Assembly (NCBI GenBank): GCA_902594675.1 | Contig: CACJNE010000001.1 | Span: 1 to 64,000, forward strand | Source of the DNA: an uncultured Pelagibacteraceae bacterium | Lineage (GTDB): Bacteria > Pseudomonadota > Alphaproteobacteria > Pelagibacterales > Pelagibacteraceae | Length of the DNA: 64,000 bases | Direction of reading: 5' to 3' | The notes under the pieces: generated by a model | Told to the model about the DNA's origin: nothing | Databases searched by the model: none | Seen by the model: the letters and a program-made list of their open reading frames with translations, nothing else | Position numbers and translations under genes: made by a program | Shown here: positions 33,501 through 41,997 of the stretch, piece after piece | Numbering within the stretch: position 1 is the stretch's first letter | How the letters are laid out: each line of letters opens with the position of its first letter

Positions 33501-34013
33501 ATGTTTTATGATTTAAAAGATAAAAAACCAAAAAACCTTGGCGAAAATTGGGTAGCGCCTAATGCTGTTATAATTGGAGACGTAACATTAGAAAAAAACT
33601 CCAGTGTCTGGTTTAATGCAACTCTTAGAGGTGATATCGAAAATATACACATTGGAGAAGGTTCAAATGTACAAGATGGAAGTGTTTTACATACAGACCC
33701 AGGTTACCCTTTAAAAATTGGGAAGAACGTAACCATCGGTCATATGGTTATGCTTCATGGTTGCACAATTGACGATAATTCTTTAATTGGGATTGGAGCA
33801 GTAGTTCTTAACAGAGCAAAAATTGGAAAGAATTGTATAATTGGTGCTAAATCATTAGTAACAGAGAGAAAAGAAATTCCTGATAATTCTTTAGTAATGG
33901 GTTCACCTGGAAAGATTATTCGTCAGTTAACTGATGATGAAATTGAAGCAGTAAAACAAAATGCTATTAGATATCAACAAAACTGGAAAAAATATTCAAA
34001 ATCTGTATTTTAA
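33501..34013 (+). CDS. Gamma carbonic anhydrase family protein
   Basis: A 170-residue left-handed beta-helix protein. Hexapeptide repeats run from about residue 20 to 130. The zinc histidines are in HTDPGYPLKIGKNVTIGHMVMLHGC, as in the YrdA/PaaY group. Members hydrate CO2 or act on thioesters; several lack measurable anhydrase activity, so the reaction is only probable. The next gene's signal peptide begins four bases after the stop. Confidence 0.9.
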   Translation: MFYDLKDKKPKNLGENWVAPNAVIIGDVTLEKNSSVWFNATLRGDIENIHIGEGSNVQDGSVLHTDPGYPLKIGKNVTIGHMVMLHGCTIDDNSLIGIGAVVLNRAKIGKNCIIGAKSLVTERKEIPDNSLVMGSPGKIIRQLTDDEIEAVKQNAIRYQQNWKKYSKSVF

Positions 34014-34017
34014 AAAA

Positions 34018-34887
34018 ATGAAAAAAATAATTATATTTTTTATAATATTTTTATATTCATCCTTCTCTTTTGCCTCAGACGAAAAACCTGGAAGATTTTT
34101 TGAAGATCAACCAGATGTTACTGATGAACCTCAAGTTCATTTTATTTATCTATTAAACAAAGATAGCGAGGATAGAGAATGGGATATCAATGGAAAAATG
34201 GAGAAGGAATTATTGGAGGCCAATGAAAAAATGCTCGAAATGACAAAGGGTAATCAGAAGTTTAGGTATGACTTAAGGGAAGATGGCAAATTAGATATTT
34301 CTTTTGTTAGATTGGATAAACAATATAAAGGAAATTATAATATGGAATACCCTGATGCATATTTGACAAAATTAGGTTTTAATAATCCTAATAAATTGTA
34401 CTTTTCATGGGTTGATGTAGGACATAGAGATGGGGGACAAGGAGCTGTACACCATGGATATATTTTTTTAAAAAGTAAATATAACACAAACAAAAATAAA
34501 AGAATTTTAATTACCTTACATGAATTAATGCATGTAAATGGATTTGCTTGGCCATGCACAAAAGGAGCTAAAAAATCACACAAGTTTGGGACAATAATTG
34601 GAGGGCCTGACGGGGGAGACAAGTATAATTTGGGCTCATCATTGTATAATCTTAAAGATCCTACTTGTCCTGATTTTAAAGATTCTGTCTTTTTAGATCC
34701 GACTTCTAGTACACCATTTAATCCTGTTTACTTAAAATGTGCAATGGCTGCAGAAGTTGGTCGAGGTATTTCTCCTGATAGTAATTATGAATGGAGAGAT
34801 AGATATTCTCATAAAAAACTAAAAAAAATTAAAAAGAAAAGAACCTGGTGCACATATAATTTATATAAAGATTTCAAAAATTTCTAG
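34018..34887 (+). CDS. Secreted zinc-metalloprotease-like protein
   Basis: A 289-residue protein starting at 34018, where a signal peptide begins (KKIIIFFIIFLYSSFSFAS); the frame extends further up but only through the end of the preceding gene. The mature part contains PQVHFIYLLNKDSEDREWDING and a HELMH zinc motif in LHELMHVNGFAWPC, closely parallel to VHAIYVLASDS and LHELFHALGFVQLC in the protein at 8823-10149. It lacks that protein's N-domain. Cysteines near 184, 221 and 242 suggest disulfides. It is first in a run of four exported proteins. Substrate unknown. Confidence 0.75.
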   Translation: MKKIIIFFIIFLYSSFSFASDEKPGRFFEDQPDVTDEPQVHFIYLLNKDSEDREWDINGKMEKELLEANEKMLEMTKGNQKFRYDLREDGKLDISFVRLDKQYKGNYNMEYPDAYLTKLGFNNPNKLYFSWVDVGHRDGGQGAVHHGYIFLKSKYNTNKNKRILITLHELMHVNGFAWPCTKGAKKSHKFGTIIGGPDGGDKYNLGSSLYNLKDPTCPDFKDSVFLDPTSSTPFNPVYLKCAMAAEVGRGISPDSNYEWRDRYSHKKLKKIKKKRTWCTYNLYKDFKNF

Positions 34888-34889
34888 AG

Positions 34890-35474
34890 ATGAAAATATT
34901 GCTGATAATTTTAATAGCTTTATTTCCACAATTCTCCCAAGCTTTTGAAAGATTTATACCTTTAGAGCTTTTCACAGGTGGAAAAATTAGAAATGATACA
35001 GAAATTAAATTTACAAAAGCTAATTTAATATTTGGCGAAAAGAAAAAAAAGAAAATTATAGGTCCTGAAGATTGGTATCATCCAGAAACTGGAGAAAAAA
35101 TAAAAGTTTATAAAAGAACAAGAAAAGGGCAAAGTGGTCTCAAAACCCAACTATTTACTATAACTAACGATGGTCAATGCATAGGAAGAATTTGGGATAG
35201 TAGACGTGGTGGTAGAATAATTGAAAATGGGTGTAAATTTCCCTTGGGAATTTGGAAAGAGGGAGAAACAAGGTCTTTTGAAGGGTCTTCTGGGGGGAAA
35301 CCTAGAAAAATTGAATTAACAATTTTAAAATTAGGAAAAAATCAAAATAGCAATCTTAAATTTAATTGGAAATTATATAATATGAAAAATGGAAAATTAA
35401 TGGATGATAACGATTATACTTTTGCTCCAGGAAAAGCGATGATAGAATTAAATGACAAAAATATAACTAAATGA
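34890..35474 (+). CDS. Exported protein of unknown function in the metalloprotease cluster
   Basis: A 194-residue protein with a signal peptide (residues 1-18, ILLIILIALFPQFSQA). The mature part is rich in glycine, lysine and beta-type sequence, with a cysteine pair in DGQCIGRIWDSRRGGRIIENGCKF that could form a disulfide loop. No catalytic motif is visible. It starts three bases after the metalloprotease stop and its end overlaps the next gene by four bases, so it is part of the same operon and could be an inhibitor, partner or substrate of its neighbours. Confidence 0.6.
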   Translation: MKILLIILIALFPQFSQAFERFIPLELFTGGKIRNDTEIKFTKANLIFGEKKKKKIIGPEDWYHPETGEKIKVYKRTRKGQSGLKTQLFTITNDGQCIGRIWDSRRGGRIIENGCKFPLGIWKEGETRSFEGSSGGKPRKIELTILKLGKNQNSNLKFNWKLYNMKNGKLMDDNDYTFAPGKAMIELNDKNITK

Positions 35475-36340
35475 GAAAAGTATTTATAATTTTTATCGCT
35501 TTATTAATATCTCTGAATACTGCAGTAGCTAATGAAAAATTTGAGTTTAGATACAATATTCATGAAAATTTACCAAAAAAATGGGTAACTGAATTCAAGA
35601 ATATAATGGATGTTTTACAAGAAGTTCTACCTATTCAAATTAATATGAATGATTATCTCAAAAGTCCAGGAATGGATATCTATGCTTGGAAAAGAACAAA
35701 AAATCCTTTTCCAGAAGTTAAGAATAATATGAAAGGTTCATGTATTTGTGGTGATGGTTCAACTAGATGGATGCAGATAGAAATACCAAGTAAAGAATTA
35801 GCAAAAAAATATATACACCGTTATTCTGTAATTGCTCATGAATATTTTCATGTTTATCAAATATCACTTTCAGAAAATAAACTATCAGACAAAGACACAC
35901 CAAAGTGGTTAACGGAGGGAGGAGCAAAAGTTTTTGAAGAAATGTATGTGAAACAATATTATGGAAAAGACAGTTTAAAAAAAGATCTTCAAAGAAAAGA
36001 AATGTGGAGTAAAAAGGTTTTAAAAGAACCGAGCCTTTACGAAAAACACAAAACATCAAATAAAAGAGGAATGGATGACAATTATACAGGCTCTGCCTTT
36101 ATGGTGCTAGTATTAGTAAATGAACTGAAGAAAAATAATATTTCTGAACAACAAGCGTTTCAATTAGTTTTTAAAGATTTTTGGATTGAGAGATCAAAGC
36201 ACAGAAAATGGGAAAAAGCATTTGAGCAGACTTTTAAAATGAGTGCTGGAGAATTTTATGAAAGTTTAAGTAAATATAAAAGAGCCGTAAAAAAAATCTT
36301 ACCGAGTAAGAACTTAAAAATTCAAGATATTTTTAGCTAA
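35471..36340 (+). CDS. Secreted gluzincin-like metallopeptidase, tandem copy 1
   Basis: A 289-residue exported protein (signal peptide 1-20, ending NTAVA). The zinc site is HEYFH at 123-127; E149 in WLTEGGAKVFEE, 22 residues later, is a likely third ligand, giving the gluzincin (MA clan) arrangement. A cysteine pair (C91, C93) occurs only in this copy. The start overlaps the upstream gene by four bases. It is clearly homologous to the next gene (for instance HENLPKKWVTEFKNIM in both). The target protein or peptide is unknown. Confidence 0.72.
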   Translation: MRKVFIIFIALLISLNTAVANEKFEFRYNIHENLPKKWVTEFKNIMDVLQEVLPIQINMNDYLKSPGMDIYAWKRTKNPFPEVKNNMKGSCICGDGSTRWMQIEIPSKELAKKYIHRYSVIAHEYFHVYQISLSENKLSDKDTPKWLTEGGAKVFEEMYVKQYYGKDSLKKDLQRKEMWSKKVLKEPSLYEKHKTSNKRGMDDNYTGSAFMVLVLVNELKKNNISEQQAFQLVFKDFWIERSKHRKWEKAFEQTFKMSAGEFYESLSKYKRAVKKILPSKNLKIQDIFS

Positions 36341-36349
36341 AGTTAATTA

Positions 36350-37282
36350 ATGAAAAAAATATTTATAATTTTTATCGCTTTAGTTTTTTATTCTACATCA
36401 GTAGTTGCTGTTGAAAAATTTAAGTTCAAATATAACTTACATGAAAATTTACCAAAAAAATGGGTAACTGAATTCAAAAACATAATGAATATTGTGCAAG
36501 AAGTTATGCCTATAAATGAGAATACTAACGATTGGGTTAAGAATCATATTAAATTGATGAATATGAAACAGGGCTATAGTATGGATATCTATGCTTGGAA
36601 AAGCACAAAGAATCCTTTTCCTGAAAAGCGTGCTAATATGAAGGGCTCAACTCTTGAAAATACTAATTCACCTGAACCATGGATGCAATTAGACATATAT
36701 CCACAAGATTTATCAAGTTCAAGAAATAGAATTCGCACTTATTCTGTTATTGTTCATGAGTATTTTCATGTTTATCAAAGATCACTTTCCAAAAGCACAA
36801 GGGCTCTATCTGATATCAATCCGAAATGGTTAGTCGAGGGAGGTGCTAAAGTTTTAGAAGAGATTTATGCGAGGCAACATTATAAAAAAGATCTTTTAAA
36901 GATCGACATTCAAGAGAGACAAAGATGGAGTATTAAAAGGGTTACTAAAGAACCTCATTTATACGAAAAACATAAGACATCACCAAAAAAAAATGGATTT
37001 GATAGCATGTACACTGGCTCTGCATTCATGTTGCTGGCTTTAGTTAACGAATTAAAAAAAAATAATATTTCTGAAGAAGAAGCATTTGAGTTAGTTTTTA
37101 GAGAATACTGGGTACAGAGGGCCAAATATACACCATCAGGGACGGCTTGGAAGGTGGCTTTTAAAGATACTTTTGGCATGAGTCATGATGAATTTTACGA
37201 AAGATTAAGTAAGTACAAAAGAAAAGATCTTAAAAAAATACTCCCAAGTAAGACATTAAAGATACAAGATATTTTTAGTTAA
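36350..37282 (+). CDS. Secreted gluzincin-like metallopeptidase, tandem copy 2
   Basis: A 310-residue paralogue of the preceding protein, nine bases downstream. Signal peptide 1-20; HEYFH at 136-140; third-ligand candidate E163 in WLVEGGAKVLEE; shared C-terminus LPSKTLKIQDIFS. Differences are concentrated in an insertion near residues 60-75 and in the loss of the CxC motif before the active site. Conserved catalytic residues in both copies argue that both are functional with different targets. Confidence 0.72.
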   Translation: MKKIFIIFIALVFYSTSVVAVEKFKFKYNLHENLPKKWVTEFKNIMNIVQEVMPINENTNDWVKNHIKLMNMKQGYSMDIYAWKSTKNPFPEKRANMKGSTLENTNSPEPWMQLDIYPQDLSSSRNRIRTYSVIVHEYFHVYQRSLSKSTRALSDINPKWLVEGGAKVLEEIYARQHYKKDLLKIDIQERQRWSIKRVTKEPHLYEKHKTSPKKNGFDSMYTGSAFMLLALVNELKKNNISEEEAFELVFREYWVQRAKYTPSGTAWKVAFKDTFGMSHDEFYERLSKYKRKDLKKILPSKTLKIQDIFS

Positions 37283-37296
37283 TCCTTAACTGATCT

Positions 37297-37497
37297 TCAG
37301 AAAAGAAGGTCATTAACTGAGTAAATAATTAATCCTAAAATAATTAGAAAAAATATTATAAAAGCTATTTGCTCACTAATTTTTTTAGTAACTTTGGTTT
37401 CACCTTTTTTAAATTTTCTGATTTGAAATATTCCAAACCTCATAACAGCCAATCCACCTAAAACAAGTGCTACAGCAATAATAAATCCACTTAGCAT
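37297..37497 (-). CDS. Small two-helix membrane protein
   Basis: A 66-residue protein with two helices (about residues 2-20 and 44-64). The frame extends to 37569 (90 residues), but that would lie 71 bases inside the upstream flavoprotein gene; the ATG at 37495-37497 falls right after that gene's stop and before the first helix, so it is preferred. No clear ribosome site. It resembles short DUF-type inner-membrane proteins, but no family is claimed. Confidence 0.5.
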   Translation of the reverse strand: MLSGFIIAVALVLGGLAVMRFGIFQIRKFKKGETKVTKKISEQIAFIIFFLIILGLIIYSVNDLLF

Positions 37498-37498
37498 T

Positions 37499-38104
37499 TT
37501 ATGGGACAAGCCAGTTTTGTTTATTATTTGAGATATCAAATCTTGCTCTTCTATGACCTTTTGCTGCAAGATATAACCATTCTATACTCTCAATATTGCA
37601 TTGAATTACAGTAAAGTTTTTATAGCCTTCTTCACTTTGTTCCATTGTAAAACCAGATTTTTCAATTTCCTCACTTAAACCAGAACTAGGCTCATCAATT
37701 TCAGTGCCAGGACCATTATTTACTAAATAGCATTTTCTACTTACATGGGCTGTTTTTGACCATGATAGTTCTGTAATTTCATTATCATGATTAACAACAC
37801 AATTCACTTTAACTCTAAGCTGAATCTTTTCTTCTTTGTCATAGAATATTAATACTGCACTGCTATTTTTTTTTAATTTTGGAATTTTGTCAGATCGTAT
37901 ATCGCTATGAAACTGGAGAAGATTATTTGATTGGTCAGATTTTCTAAGAACTACTATCCTTCCATCAAAGTCTGATTGATCACCACAAACAAAAACTGGA
38001 ATTCTAAAAGGAGATGATCTATTAGTCACTGCATCATCAAGCATTGACCATATTTTTTTCTTTATTTCGGAAAAGTCCTCATAGTATGGGACGGTATTTG
38101 ACAT
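37499..38104 (-). CDS. PNPOx-like flavin-binding split-barrel protein
   Basis: About 201 residues from ATG 38104; a longer start at 38134 would overlap the upstream gene by 26 bases. The sequence RIPVFVCGDQSDFDGRIVVLRKSDQSN and FHSDIRSDKI matches the pyridoxamine-phosphate-oxidase-like FMN-binding barrel (DUF2470/Alr-type subgroup): R-V-V-L-R....L.F.TD.RS.K. The normal PNPOx C-terminal substrate residues are not evident, so it may not make PLP. It follows the dehydrogenase gene on the minus strand, probably in the same transcript. Confidence 0.8.
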   Translation of the reverse strand: MSNTVPYYEDFSEIKKKIWSMLDDAVTNRSSPFRIPVFVCGDQSDFDGRIVVLRKSDQSNNLLQFHSDIRSDKIPKLKKNSSAVLIFYDKEEKIQLRVKVNCVVNHDNEITELSWSKTAHVSRKCYLVNNGPGTEIDEPSSGLSEEIEKSGFTMEQSEEGYKNFTVIQCNIESIEWLYLAAKGHRRARFDISNNKQNWLVP

Positions 38105-38108
38105 TGGT

Positions 38109-38984
38109 TTATTTCTTTTTTTTAAGTCTAGCAATCAGACTAGAGCTATCCCAACGGTTACCACCCATTTTTTGAACATCAGCATAATATTCATCAACTA
38201 TTTCAGTAATTGGGACCGGTGAACCATTTCGTTTCGCTTCTTCAATTACAATTTTTAAATCTTTTCTCATCCAATCTACTGCAAAACCGTAATCAAATTT
38301 ATCTTCAACCATAGTTTTATATCTATTTTCCATCTGCCAAGATTGAGCTGCGCCTTTTGAAATTGTTTCCATCACTTTATCAATATCTAAACCTGCATTT
38401 ATTCCAAAATTAATAGCTTCTGATAGACCTTGTACAACGCCTGCAATACACATTTGGTTCATCATTTTTGTAAGTTGACCACTTCCTGATGGACCAATTA
38501 ATTTTACTTTTTTACTATAGCAATCAATTACTGGTTCTGCTTTTTTGAAAACTTCTTCATCACCACCAACCATAACTGTAAGAATTCCGCCTTCAGCACC
38601 TGATTGACCTCCAGAAATTGGTGCATCTAAAAATGCAAATCCTTTTTCTTTCGCTTTATTATAAAGTTCTCTCGATACTTCTGCTGATACAGTTGAATTA
38701 TCTACGTAGATTGAACCCTCTTTAGCGCTATGAAATAATCCGTTTTCACCTAAAGTAACTTGTTTCAAATCCTCATCGTTACCCACACAAGTAAAAATAA
38801 AATCAGCACCTTCCGCAGCTTCTTTTGGTGTTGAAGCCATTTTACCTTTATATTCAGTAATCCATTTTTCAGCTTTAGCAGTTGTTCTATTAAAAACAGT
38901 TACATTGTGCCCAGCTTTTGATATATAACCAGCCATCGGATAACCCATTACCCCGAGACCTATGAAAGCAACATTACAAGTCAT
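38109..38984 (-). CDS. 3-hydroxyisobutyrate/2-hydroxy-3-oxopropionate-type dehydrogenase
   Basis: A 291-residue beta-hydroxyacid dehydrogenase. The Rossmann motif is VAFIGLGVMGYPMAGYI at 5-21, the substrate site is DAPISGGQSGAEGG near 120, the catalytic lysine is in the GSGQLTKMMNQM stretch, and DKVMETISKGAAQSWQM follows. It oxidises or reduces a small beta-hydroxy acid with NAD(P). The substrate (hydroxyisobutyrate, glycerate semialdehyde or similar) cannot be settled by eye. It diverges from the MFS gene 11 bases away. Confidence 0.92.
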   Translation of the reverse strand: MTCNVAFIGLGVMGYPMAGYISKAGHNVTVFNRTTAKAEKWITEYKGKMASTPKEAAEGADFIFTCVGNDEDLKQVTLGENGLFHSAKEGSIYVDNSTVSAEVSRELYNKAKEKGFAFLDAPISGGQSGAEGGILTVMVGGDEEVFKKAEPVIDCYSKKVKLIGPSGSGQLTKMMNQMCIAGVVQGLSEAINFGINAGLDIDKVMETISKGAAQSWQMENRYKTMVEDKFDYGFAVDWMRKDLKIVIEEAKRNGSPVPITEIVDEYYADVQKMGGNRWDSSSLIARLKKKK

Positions 38985-38995
38985 AAATTATTTAT

Positions 38996-40204
38996 ATGTT
39001 TAAAAGTTTAAGTTTAAAAGTAATTATTTTCGGATTTATTTTTACATTTTTTTCATGTTTTGGACAGAGTTTTTTTATAGGTTTATTTAATTCAAGCATC
39101 AGAGAAACACTTTCTATTACACATGGACAATTTGGCACGATTTATGCATCTGCTACTCTATTTAGTAGTTTACTTCTAATATGGATTGGAAAAAAAATTG
39201 ATGATGTAAACGTGCTTAAATTTGCAATTTTTGTTACTATACTTTTATCATTTTCTTCTTTTTTCTTTTCCAAAACATCTTCAGTAGCTTTTCTATTTGT
39301 TGCAATTTTTTTAATGAGGTTTTCTGGACAAGGATTAATGTCTCATACAGCTTCAACTACTATTTCAAGATATTTTACAAAATCTAGAGGCAAAGCATTA
39401 AGCATTATTTGGTTTGGTTTATCCTCTGCAGAGTTCATAATGCCTGTATTAATCGTTTATCTTTTAACACTAATTGTTTGGCAGGATTTATGGGTAATCT
39501 TTTCTTTAATAGTTTTAATTTGCTTGCCATTGGCATCTTATATTTTAGTTAAAGATGTCAAATTAGATACTAGAGAGGGTAATCAAAACAAAATTTTGAA
39601 AGAAGAAAATATTAAAAACTGGAAAAGAATAGAGGTTCTTAGAGATTATAGATTTTACATTGTCTCATTAAATATGTTGGCAATGCCCTGGATAGCTACA
39701 GGAGTATTTGTATATCAATCATTCGTCACTAATTCAAAAGGGTGGGGTGAATATACAATTGCACAATCTTTTATGTCTTACTCAATTTTTTCTGTAATTA
39801 CTTTAATTGTTGCTGGTTATTTGATTGATAAGTTTACAAGTAGAAAATTACTAATCTATATGAATATTCCATTATTTTTAGGAACTTTAGTAATCATATA
39901 TTTTGATGCTCCACAAACTGCTTTTTTATTTCTTGGATTGGTAGGAATATCAAACGGTCTAGCAAACTTATTAGGATCATCAACGTGGGCAGAAATTTAC
40001 GGGGTAAAATATATTGGATCTATTAAAGCTTTGACTACTGCTTTAATGGTATTCGCAACTGCTTTTGGTACAGCATTATTTGGCTTTTTTATAGATGCTG
40101 GATTTTCAATTGAAAAAATCGCATTAATTGCAGCAATTGCTATAGCATGCTCAATAGCCTTACTTTTCACTATAAGAAAAAAATTAAATCCAGTTTATCT
40201 CTAA
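38996..40204 (+). CDS. MFS transporter
   Basis: A 402-residue inner-membrane carrier with 12 predicted helices and a central charged loop (about 190-212). The loop 2-3 motif appears as WIGKKIDDVNV, and the start FSCFGQSFFIGLFNSSIRETLSITHGQFGTIYASATLFSS is typical of major facilitator proteins of the oxalate/formate-like group. Substrate unknown. It lies between the dehydrogenase and rpoZ. Confidence 0.88.
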   Translation: MFKSLSLKVIIFGFIFTFFSCFGQSFFIGLFNSSIRETLSITHGQFGTIYASATLFSSLLLIWIGKKIDDVNVLKFAIFVTILLSFSSFFFSKTSSVAFLFVAIFLMRFSGQGLMSHTASTTISRYFTKSRGKALSIIWFGLSSAEFIMPVLIVYLLTLIVWQDLWVIFSLIVLICLPLASYILVKDVKLDTREGNQNKILKEENIKNWKRIEVLRDYRFYIVSLNMLAMPWIATGVFVYQSFVTNSKGWGEYTIAQSFMSYSIFSVITLIVAGYLIDKFTSRKLLIYMNIPLFLGTLVIIYFDAPQTAFLFLGLVGISNGLANLLGSSTWAEIYGVKYIGSIKALTTALMVFATAFGTALFGFFIDAGFSIEKIALIAAIAIACSIALLFTIRKKLNPVYL

Positions 40205-40246
40205 TACTGCTTGATTTTTTTATGATCGAGGTGTATCTAACCGACC

Positions 40247-40765
40247 ATGGCAAGAGTTACTGTAGAAGATTGTATAGATAAAGTTGATAGTCCTTACGAA
40301 TTAGTATTAGTTGCAAAGGAGAGAGCAACGCAACTTAATTCAGGGTTGGAACCTACTTTAGATAGAGATAATGATAAAAACACTGTCATAGCATTAAGAG
40401 AAATAGCTGAGGAAACAATCAAAGTTCCTGATTTAACAGATGCTGCAGTTTATAAGTTAAGAAAACATGTCGAGCAAATTGATGATACTTCAGAGGACGA
40501 AGATGATATTGGCGATGATTTTGAAAATCTTTACAAAGGTGAAATTTCAAAAAGTGGTGTACCAATTCTTCCATCTAAGAGAGCTAGAAAAATTCCAGAA
40601 AAAATTCAAGTTTCTAAAGATGATTTAGCTGAGTTACAAAATACAGCTGAACAACCTTCATCTGAACCTGTTGAGGACATGCAAGAAGAAGAGACTGATG
40701 TTTCACTGGACGAAATGAAAGATCAAGAAGAGACTGTATCAGACGAAACAGAAAACCAAGAATAA
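40247..40765 (+). CDS. rpoZ: RNA polymerase omega subunit with long acidic tail
   Basis: Assembles beta' into RNA polymerase. Residues 1-65 are the omega domain: [29 protein letters not shown], then the typical [15 protein letters not shown]. The protein is 172 residues, about twice the Escherichia coli length (91), because of an acidic, Glu-rich C-terminal extension (about 85-172, ending [21 protein letters not shown]). Alphaproteobacterial omegas often carry such tails. A GAGG lies upstream of the start. Confidence 0.93.
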   Translation: MARVTVEDCIDKVDSPYELVLVAKERATQLNSGLEPTLDRDNDKNTVIALREIAEETIKVPDLTDAAVYKLRKHVEQIDDTSEDEDDIGDDFENLYKGEISKSGVPILPSKRARKIPEKIQVSKDDLAELQNTAEQPSSEPVEDMQEEETDVSLDEMKDQEETVSDETENQE

Positions 40766-40766
40766 A

Positions 40767-41909
40767 TTAACTAAATTCCTTTATTATTTTTTCCCTGTGC
40801 TCATCTAAATCAGGAATATTACCCCTAGTATTTTCATCTTTGTAGGTAGACATTTTGATAGGGTTTCCTGCAGATTTAAATTCACCAATAATTTTATGGT
40901 ATGATTTTACAATCATATTTCTTTCTTGAATTTGAGGATTTTCTACAGCTTGTTTTATATTAAAAATTGGCCCACATGGAATTTTCAATTCTTCCATTTC
41001 TTTAACCCATTCATCTGTAGATTTGGAGCTCAATTGTTTTTCAAAAATTTCTTTTAAGTGATCCATGTTTTCACATCTTAGTGAATTAGAATTAAATCTT
41101 TCATCATTTGCAGTTTCAGGAATTTTTAATACGTCACAAAGTTTTGTAAAAAGTTTATCATTTCCTGCAGCAATAATTATATAACTATCTTTCGTTTTAA
41201 AAGCTTCAAAGGGAGCAATAGATGGATGTCTTGAACCCATTGGTCCTGGTATTTCATTCTTGGACAGATATCTTGCAATTGCATTTTCTAAAATTGCTAT
41301 TTGGCAATCTAACATTGAGACATCTATAAAAGCTCCTTTACCAGTTTTTTGTCTATCGTATAAAGCTGCATTAATTCCAATTGCTGTAAACAGACCTGCT
41401 GTGATATCACCAATTGAGGTTCCAACTCTTGTTGGTTCTGATTTTGGATGGCCAGTTACACTCATCAAGCCCCCCATACCTTGAACGACCATGTCGTATG
41501 CTGGTAGTTCTTTTAAAGGTCCAGTTTGGCCAAACCCTGATGCCGATGCATAAATTAATTTAGGATATTTTTTATTAACATCTTTCCAGCCAAAACCCCA
41601 CTTTTCTAATGTTCCAGGTTTAAAGTTTTCTACTAAAATATCTGCTTTTGATAATATTTTATCAAATATTTTTTTATCTTCATCGTTCTTCAAATTCAAA
41701 GCGATACTTTCTTTTCCTCTATTTAACGACATAAAGTATGCAGAATAATCTTTAACAAAAGGTCCAAATTTTCGAGAGTCATCACCTGTTTCAGGTGCCT
41801 CAATTTTTATAACTCTCGCCCCTAAATCTGAGAGTATCATTGTACAATAAGGTCCTACCAAAACCCTTGTTAAATCAACAACTAATAAATTTTTTAGTGG
41901 TCCATCCAT
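40767..41909 (-). CDS. Family III CoA-transferase (CaiB/BaiF)
   Basis: A 380-residue cytosolic CoA-transferase that moves CoA between acyl-CoA and a carboxylic acid. The N-terminus LLVVDLTRVLVGPYCTMILSDLGARVIKIE, VENFKPGTLEKWGFG and GKGAFIDVSMLDCQ (with the catalytic Asp) are family hallmarks, as is the GMGGLMSVTG stretch. It is divergent from a TRAP operon that ends with malonyl-CoA decarboxylase. It may thus activate the imported acid (possibly malonate) to its CoA ester. Confidence 0.92.
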   Translation of the reverse strand: MDGPLKNLLVVDLTRVLVGPYCTMILSDLGARVIKIEAPETGDDSRKFGPFVKDYSAYFMSLNRGKESIALNLKNDEDKKIFDKILSKADILVENFKPGTLEKWGFGWKDVNKKYPKLIYASASGFGQTGPLKELPAYDMVVQGMGGLMSVTGHPKSEPTRVGTSIGDITAGLFTAIGINAALYDRQKTGKGAFIDVSMLDCQIAILENAIARYLSKNEIPGPMGSRHPSIAPFEAFKTKDSYIIIAAGNDKLFTKLCDVLKIPETANDERFNSNSLRCENMDHLKEIFEKQLSSKSTDEWVKEMEELKIPCGPIFNIKQAVENPQIQERNMIVKSYHKIIGEFKSAGNPIKMSTYKDENTRGNIPDLDEHREKIIKEFS

Positions 41910-41935
41910 AATAAAATATACGACATTTCCTTATA

Positions 41936-41966
41936 TTGACTCTTACCCTTAAGTTCAATTTAATAT
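41936..41966 (+). promoter_or_regulatory. Probable promoter of the second dctPQM operon
   Basis: TTGACT at 41936-41941, 17 bases, then TTTAATAT at 41959-41966. This is the same layout as the tctCBA promoter at 27034-27064. The ATG follows 32 bases later with AGAGGGG as ribosome site. Confidence 0.5.
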
Positions 41967-41997
41967 CATTATTAAATTAATTTAAAGAGGGGAAATC

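Noticed and set aside
33961-34017. N-terminal extension of the metalloprotease gene into the carbonic anhydrase gene
   Set aside because: It overlaps the carbonic anhydrase coding end and would bury the signal peptide.
37291-37312. Hairpin TGATCTTC/GAAGGTCA between convergent genes
   Set aside because: Short stem with a wobble pair and no T tract; too weak to call a terminator.
37498-37569. Longer start for the two-helix protein
   Set aside because: It would overlap the PNPOx-like gene by 71 bases in another frame; an ATG right after that gene's stop fits better.
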